A stretch of 64,000 nucleotides of DNA from an uncultured Flavobacteriaceae bacterium (GTDB lineage: Bacteria > Bacteroidota > Bacteroidia > Flavobacteriales > Flavobacteriaceae): the NCBI GenBank assembly GCA_947488345.1, contig CANKZQ010000002.1, positions 186,001 through 250,000 on the forward strand. Direction: 5' to 3'. The translations under genes and the position numbers were made by a program. Of the stretch, positions 59,081 through 64,000 are shown piece by piece (positions within the stretch are counted from its first letter, which is position 1; the number at the start of each line of letters is the position of its first letter). The notes beneath the pieces were generated by a model. That model saw only the letters and a program-made list of their open reading frames with translations. It did not search any database and had not been told where the DNA came from.

Positions 59081-62000
59081 TTAATTTTTTAGTAAACCTT
59101 GTCCTTCTATCCATGGTGCACCCGCAGTTTTTAATTCGCGTTCTAGCGTCGGTATCGCAGTAGAAACAACCTGTTCTAATTGAACTTTTATAGCGGTCAA
59201 TTGTGTCTTAGCACTATTGAGTGCCCCTTTGTGGTTTGCCGTTGGGCCATAGGTATTCGACAAGGCTATCCTGCCAATTCTGCTCACACTATTTGGGGTT
59301 GGATTAGACCGCTCGCCTATTTCGCCTTTTACTCGATTCCCGCCTAGTGACTTCTGTATATCTAATAAGGTGTTTCGCACATCATGTATCTTCTTAGAAA
59401 GCCCATCAGATGGTTTGGTGGCTTTATCAGCTGCACGTTGCATAGCATCTATCACTTTCATTTTCTCTGCCAACATCATATTCGTAGCTGTTAAATCTTG
59501 TTGGAAGCTAAATATATCTTCTCTAAACTGATTTATTTCCTCGGTAGATTTACGTGGTAATGCACCCTCATACATAGGTTTTACTTCGAACTTTTTAGGA
59601 CCTTGCAACACGGTTGTTTGTCCGTCGACTCTTTTCACTAAAGTTACACTATAAGTGCCTGGTGTCGCCATTATACCACTACCACCAAAATTGTTTGAGC
59701 GTCGACGTACAGTGAGACGTTCTCCACTTTTAGATGGGTATGACAAGTTCCAATTTACACGATTGAAGCCCTTTTTATTATGTCCCTTTACCGTATTTAC
59801 AACATTGTTATCGGCATCTTTTACAATGAGTAAAATCTCAGGTTTTTGTTGATTTGTTTCCTTTTCTAAAGCGTCCCACCCCGGAAAATTCGTGTTGCCT
59901 TTTTTCTCTCTTGCTGTTCTTGCATCTTTGAGAGATGCAATTTTTCGAGGCATATAATAGGTGAAATTGGCACCAAAGGGTGGATTCTTTGCAATAAATT
60001 CGGCATCACCTTGACTCCCTACTCGATTCGATTGTTTATACCAATGTGCAGGTTTGATGTCGAACAATGTCGCTTCCGCGGAAGCGATGGTACTATTAAA
60101 ACTACGTAACGGACTGATATCATCAAGTATAAAAAAGCCGCGTCCGAAAGAAGCACCCACTAAATCATTCTCCCGTCGTTGAATCGTAATATCTCTAAAG
60201 GCAATCGTTGGCATACCTCCTTTTAGTTGAATCCAACTCGTACCTCCATTGGTGGTAAAATAGATCCCATTTTCGGCAGCAAGAAATAACAAGTCTTTTT
60301 GTATATGATCTTGTACCAATCTCCACGTTAATAATCGCGAAGGCAAATTGCCATTAATCAAGGTCCATGACTTTCCTTTATTCAGACTTTTAATCACATA
60401 GGGCTTAAAATCACCATTTTTGTGATTGTCTAATACAGCATACACTACGTTTGCATCAAACAAATCTGCGCGTACATCATTCACAAAAGGTGTTGAAGGC
60501 ACACCTTTGATAGATGAGAGCGTAACTTTCGTCCATGTATTTCCGCCGTTTTCAGTGACCTGGATTATACCATCATCGGTACCAGCATATAGTAAACCTT
60601 CTTGCTTTGGAGATTCGGCCAAGGAAGTAATAGTATTGTAATTTGACATTGCTCCAATATCCCAGGCATTATCCCAACTTTGCTGTTTGCCATACATGGG
60701 TAAGGTAATTCGATCTTGATTTAAGGTTAGGTCTTTCGATATGGCCGTCCAAGCATCACCCCTATTCTCAGAACGCCATACACGCTGTGAAGCTACATAG
60801 ATTCTTGAGGGTTTGTGCGGGCTTACAAGTATAGGAGCATCCCAGTTAAAACGCTCATAAGGATCACCTGCTGCGGGTTGCGGCTGTATGAACACCGTTT
60901 CTCTGGTGGTTTGATCAATTCTAAACAACACACCTTGTTGATATTCACCATAGGTAATATTCGGATTGCCTGGTTCGGTAGCCGATTGATGTCCGTCGGC
61001 GCCTAAGGTTTTCCACCAATCGGCACTGGCAATTCCATCAGAACTTTTGGTTTGAGAAGGTCCACCATGAGATCCATTATCTTGGGTCCCTCCATAAATA
61101 TTATAAAAAGGAGCGGTATCATCAACTGCCACTTTGTAATACTGCGTAATCGGTAGGTTTCTAATATATTTCCAGCTTTTTGTTAAATCAAAACTTTCAT
61201 ATAAACCTCCATCTGTTCCAAACAAAACATAGTTAGGGTCTGACTTTTTAAAGGCCATCGCATGACTATCTACATGTTTATTTCGCTCGTTCATGGTGAA
61301 GTATGTTTTACCATGATCATTTGAAATAAGCACTCTATTATTCATTAAGTAGAGTTTTCCTTCTTGATGTGGAGACGCATATAGTTCTTGATAGTAATGC
61401 GGTCCTGTACCACCAGAAACGGCATCTGATTGTTTTGTCCAAGATATTCCACGATTGGTAGACATGAAAATCCCTCCTTTTTTTCTATCGAGTTCTATGG
61501 CTGCATAAATTACATCTGAATTGAAAGGAGAAATAGCCAAACCAATCTTTCCTAGGTTTGATTTCGGAATTCCATTAGTCAATTTTGTCCAAGTCTCACC
61601 ACCATCCGTACTTTTATGAAGTCCAGACCCCGGTCCACCACCTAAATAAGCGGCGACAGTACGTTGGCGTTGCCATGTGGCGGCATATAACACATCAGGA
61701 TCTCTTGGATCAATTACAATATCTGTTGCACCTACCCAAGCATTATCTCCTAAGGTTCTCTTCCAGTTTTTACCACCATCAGTAGACTTATAGATTCCAC
61801 GTTCTCCGCCCTTACTCCATAAAGGTCCTTGAGAAGCCACCCAAATCGTATTAGAATCTTCTGGATGCACGATAATGGTCGATAAATGTTCTGAATTTTT
61901 CAGGCCCATATTTTTCCATGTATTCCCATCATCATGACTCACATAAATCCCATCTCCAAAAGCTACATGCCTACCTCCTACATTCTCTCCTGTACCAACC

Positions 62001-62323
62001 CAAATGGTATGACTATTCGATGGGTCCATAGCAATAGAGCCAATAGAATAGGTTGTTTCTTTATCAAAAACAGGCTTCCATGTAGTACCAGCATTCGTTG
62101 TCTTCCAAACACCACCAGAACCTACTGCGACATACCAAATATTTTCGTTCTCTGGATGAATGACTATATCTGCAATTCTACCAGATGTCATAGCAGGACC
62201 AATATTCCTGAATTTTAATCCACTAAAGGTGTCGGCATTAATTTTCTGAGCATGAGTAATTTGCTGAAATCCACTTATAAAAAAGATAATTATAAATGAG
62301 CAAATCAGGGTTCGTTTTTTCAT
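59081..62323 (-). CDS. Large secreted BNR/sortilin-like beta-propeller protein
   Basis: 1080 residues with a signal peptide ending ITHAQ. The first ~700 residues hold many BNR/Asp-box repeats (VWKTTNAGTTWKP, YVSHDDGNTWKN, YKSTDGGKNWKR, HKSTDGGETWTK, FTTNGGTSWIQL), forming one or two beta-propellers as in VPS10/sortilin-type and GH74-like proteins. The C-terminal ~250 residues add a beta-domain (TPGTYSVTLVKRVDG) and helices. Such proteins are common in Bacteroidota and are often annotated as glycosyl hydrolases, but no catalytic residue set is evident. Located outside the cytoplasm. It lies between the cupin and heme-binding genes in a minus-strand run. Confidence 0.88.
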   Translation of the reverse strand: MKKRTLICSFIIIFFISGFQQITHAQKINADTFSGLKFRNIGPAMTSGRIADIVIHPENENIWYVAVGSGGVWKTTNAGTTWKPVFDKETTYSIGSIAMDPSNSHTIWVGTGENVGGRHVAFGDGIYVSHDDGNTWKNMGLKNSEHLSTIIVHPEDSNTIWVASQGPLWSKGGERGIYKSTDGGKNWKRTLGDNAWVGATDIVIDPRDPDVLYAATWQRQRTVAAYLGGGPGSGLHKSTDGGETWTKLTNGIPKSNLGKIGLAISPFNSDVIYAAIELDRKKGGIFMSTNRGISWTKQSDAVSGGTGPHYYQELYASPHQEGKLYLMNNRVLISNDHGKTYFTMNERNKHVDSHAMAFKKSDPNYVLFGTDGGLYESFDLTKSWKYIRNLPITQYYKVAVDDTAPFYNIYGGTQDNGSHGGPSQTKSSDGIASADWWKTLGADGHQSATEPGNPNITYGEYQQGVLFRIDQTTRETVFIQPQPAAGDPYERFNWDAPILVSPHKPSRIYVASQRVWRSENRGDAWTAISKDLTLNQDRITLPMYGKQQSWDNAWDIGAMSNYNTITSLAESPKQEGLLYAGTDDGIIQVTENGGNTWTKVTLSSIKGVPSTPFVNDVRADLFDANVVYAVLDNHKNGDFKPYVIKSLNKGKSWTLINGNLPSRLLTWRLVQDHIQKDLLFLAAENGIYFTTNGGTSWIQLKGGMPTIAFRDITIQRRENDLVGASFGRGFFILDDISPLRSFNSTIASAEATLFDIKPAHWYKQSNRVGSQGDAEFIAKNPPFGANFTYYMPRKIASLKDARTAREKKGNTNFPGWDALEKETNQQKPEILLIVKDADNNVVNTVKGHNKKGFNRVNWNLSYPSKSGERLTVRRRSNNFGGSGIMATPGTYSVTLVKRVDGQTTVLQGPKKFEVKPMYEGALPRKSTEEINQFREDIFSFQQDLTATNMMLAEKMKVIDAMQRAADKATKPSDGLSKKIHDVRNTLLDIQKSLGGNRVKGEIGERSNPTPNSVSRIGRIALSNTYGPTANHKGALNSAKTQLTAIKVQLEQVVSTAIPTLERELKTAGAPWIEGQGLLKN

Positions 62324-62394
62324 GGTAAAAAGTTTAGGTAGTTACTAAATTTTAAAGATACTAAATTTTACATCTTAGAAGTATTAATCAGTTG

Positions 62395-62754
62395 TTATTC
62401 TCTTAAATAGGTGTCAGTGCCGTCTAACCAATCCTCACGAATAGGTGCCCATGTATCTACTTCTTCAACATCACCAATCATCAAGGCTTCATGTGGTACA
62501 TTTGGTGGAATCACGACTACCTCGCCTGCATTTAAATCTACAACTTGCGCCTTATCAGCACCAAACCAAAAGCGTATCGTTCCAGAAATGACTTGTGTAA
62601 TTTGTTCATTGATATGACTGTGTAGCGGCACCAAAAAACCATCTTTGAATTTCATTCTAGCAATCATAACGTTTTCGCCATATACAATTTTACGTTCCAT
62701 TTTTGGAGTTACTTGTTCTGTGGGTACCGTGTCCCAATGTATTTTATTAACCAT
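62395..62754 (-). CDS. Small cupin-domain protein
   Basis: 119 residues. Cupin motif 1 appears as GFLVPLHSHINEQITQVISG with three metal-type residues (H, H, Glu region), and motif 2 as AGEVVVIPPNVPHEALM with its His. Small single cupins can be metal-dependent isomerases, oxygenases or binding proteins, and the substrate cannot be read. It starts 2 bp after the M14 carboxypeptidase gene, so it is co-transcribed and translationally close to it. Cytosolic by lack of a signal. Confidence 0.88.
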   Translation of the reverse strand: MVNKIHWDTVPTEQVTPKMERKIVYGENVMIARMKFKDGFLVPLHSHINEQITQVISGTIRFWFGADKAQVVDLNAGEVVVIPPNVPHEALMIGDVEEVDTWAPIREDWLDGTDTYLRE

Positions 62755-62756
62755 AA

Positions 62757-64000
62757 TTACTGTTTTTTGTCTTTTAATCGTGCTAGCATTGAGCGCATTA
62801 AAATAGTCGCACTCATTTCTCCTTTTTCTTTGATGAATGCTCTTGGTGTATTATCACCAATTTCAAATACCAACGCCTCAGCTCCATGCTTTTTGAAAAA
62901 ATAGTTTCTAGAAACTGCTGTAGGCTCTACCTTGTCACTCGGTCGAATATTTGGATCATATTCAGGAAATGCCTTTTTAAGTTCGTCTAGCCATTCTGGG
63001 ACCAAACCTGGCATATTACCTTTAAATTTTGGGTCTAGCGTATAGTAGATATCATCCCAAGTAGAATGAAAGTCAATTCCGAAGTAAAAAGTACCTTGAG
63101 TCTTTGCTGCACGTTCTTCCATAAAACTAGCTACATTGGTTGTTTCGGGCTGATTAAAATTAGCCCAATCTCGATTCAAATCAATACCCCCTGCATTATG
63201 TCGCCAATGACCATTATCTACCCCGTCTGGATTCATCAACGGAACCACATAAGTGGTAAATTTTTTCCGAAAACGCTTCGCCAATCTACTATTGCCTGCA
63301 ATCGTTTCTACAAAAGATTGCATCGCAAGATAACCAGTAACTTCGGGCGGATGCTGTCTAGAAATTACCATCAACATGCGTTTTGAAGTTGGTTTTCCGA
63401 TGGTAAGAGCTTGCATAGACCTTCCCTCCTTGCTTTTTCCAATAGTGTGCCGAGAAACATATGCATATTGTGCCATCTTTTGAGTCCACTTCGCAACATG
63501 CGATGATGTTTGTAGTTCCTGTCCGGCAATCCATAAAGGTTCTGGTCCAACAGCAACTTTCATACGAATACGAACTGGTAACGATCCTCCACCAAACGCA
63601 GCCGTTCCTTTTTCATAGGCTGTATAATCAAGAGAATCCAACGATGTCCATTGTCTTCCATCGTGACTTAATTTAGGATAATATCGATGTTTTACAGGAT
63701 CTTGGTAAGTCATAGTGATTGAAACACTATCTCTTTGAGTGCTCCATACTTTGAATGCATACCAAGGACTAATATTAATAGGTGTGTTTTCTGAAGTGAT
63801 TAGCGCAGTGTATGTACCATCTTCATTTTGCATAATACCATTGAGTCTTCCTCCGTCAAAATCATTAGAAAAAGTCACGGCACCATCATTAAAAGTAACA
63901 ACCCCTTTCCATTGTTTTTGAATTGGCTTTGACACCGTAGGCACAATCGCAATGGGCGCCTGACCTTTATATTTTTCGGTTTGACCTTCACAAAAGAAGG
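62757..64000 (-). CDS. M14-family zinc carboxypeptidase, 5' end beyond the window
   Basis: The frame is open to the window's last bases, so the N terminus (probably a signal peptide, the visible start being FFCEGQTEKYKG) lies outside. A GTG at 63944 is not the true start. An N-terminal beta domain leads to the M14 core: RQHPPEV (zinc H and E), MNPDGVDNGHWRHN, GIDLNRDW (substrate Arg), FHSTWDD (third zinc His) and ALVFEIGDNTPR with the catalytic Glu. It should cleave C-terminal residues from peptides outside the cytosol; the exact specificity is unknown. First visible gene of the minus-strand run M14-cupin-BNR-heme protein. Confidence 0.92.
   Translation of the reverse strand, partial: FFCEGQTEKYKGQAPIAIVPTVSKPIQKQWKGVVTFNDGAVTFSNDFDGGRLNGIMQNEDGTYTALITSENTPINISPWYAFKVWSTQRDSVSITMTYQDPVKHRYYPKLSHDGRQWTSLDSLDYTAYEKGTAAFGGGSLPVRIRMKVAVGPEPLWIAGQELQTSSHVAKWTQKMAQYAYVSRHTIGKSKEGRSMQALTIGKPTSKRMLMVISRQHPPEVTGYLAMQSFVETIAGNSRLAKRFRKKFTTYVVPLMNPDGVDNGHWRHNAGGIDLNRDWANFNQPETTNVASFMEERAAKTQGTFYFGIDFHSTWDDIYYTLDPKFKGNMPGLVPEWLDELKKAFPEYDPNIRPSDKVEPTAVSRNYFFKKHGAEALVFEIGDNTPRAFIKEKGEMSATILMRSMLARLKDKKQ

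Noticed and set aside
1-64000. tRNA, rRNA, insertion sequences or an integrase
   Set aside because: Looked for on both strands; no cloverleaf-like tRNA, rRNA segment, transposase or recombinase motif was recognised.

Overview
The window reads as a low-GC Flavobacteriia-type (Bacteroidota) chromosome. Support: several promoters of the Bacteroidota form (TTG/TTTG at -33, TAnnTTTG at -7), AT-rich leaders without clear Shine-Dalgarno sequences, a type IX secretion (T9SS) C-terminal sorting tail on a GH16 enzyme, DUF5916 and BNR-repeat proteins, membrane-bound AraC regulators and many lipoproteins. No rRNA, tRNA, CRISPR array, transposase, integrase or replication gene was seen. The first and last genes run off the window.

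0-4 kb: the 3' end of a large helical-repeat gene, a convergent LCAT-like lipase and an unrecognised Ser-rich, Cys-rich protein. 4-9 kb: a membrane AraC regulator followed by two penicillin-binding-type serine hydrolases with a choloylglycine/penicillin-acylase-type Ntn hydrolase between them. 9-15 kb (minus strand): a polysaccharide deacetylase, an M23-LysM peptidase, a BlaI/BlaR1-like pair in which BlaR1 carries an M23 peptidase in place of a penicillin sensor, and a 7TM sensor kinase. 15-23.6 kb: small secreted proteins, two GIY-YIG genes (one fused to a DnaQ exonuclease), and a MetR-like regulator divergent from a DUF5916 / Asp-Glu racemase / LamG cluster.

23.7-28.7 kb: a three-gene operon encoding an HNH-like/AAA ATPase fusion, an intact HNH nuclease and a membrane-anchored amidohydrolase. 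It resembles a Septu/TIGR02646 HNH-ATPase module with an unusual third component. 29-35 kb: a LytS/LytTR two-component pair divergent from a serine-hydrolase pseudoenzyme and an esterase/beta-lactamase fusion. 35-39.5 kb: a secreted Cys-rich small protein, an AraC regulator next to 2,2-dialkylglycine decarboxylase, and a T9SS-exported GH16 glucanase.

39.6-49.9 kb is a conflict-type island between two identical 21-bp direct repeats. It holds two helical exported proteins, a double-receiver/Shedu nuclease fusion, a lipoprotein, a membrane metalloprotease, an MqsR/Panacea toxin-antitoxin pair, and a compact ubiquitin-like operon (Ubl, E2, JAMM-E1 fusion). 49-50.3 kb is non-coding and repeat-rich. 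50.3-64 kb returns to housekeeping and secreted functions: acyl-CoA oxidase, a frameshifted AraC regulator, an Hsp31/PfpI protein, a PAF-acetylhydrolase-like enzyme, an S41-like protein, and a minus-strand run of M14 carboxypeptidase, cupin, BNR protein and heme-binding protein.

The most striking regulatory observation is one promoter architecture used four times (2.5, 23.7, 35.3 and 41.8 kb). Three AGG-N6-CCT-like units sit at a 22-bp period, and the last unit ends one base before the -33 TTG. The targets are the Ser-rich protein, the HNH/AAA/amidohydrolase operon, the Cys-rich secreted protein and the pair of helical exported proteins. This suggests one regulator controls a set of otherwise unrelated genes, several with a conflict or exported-effector look.
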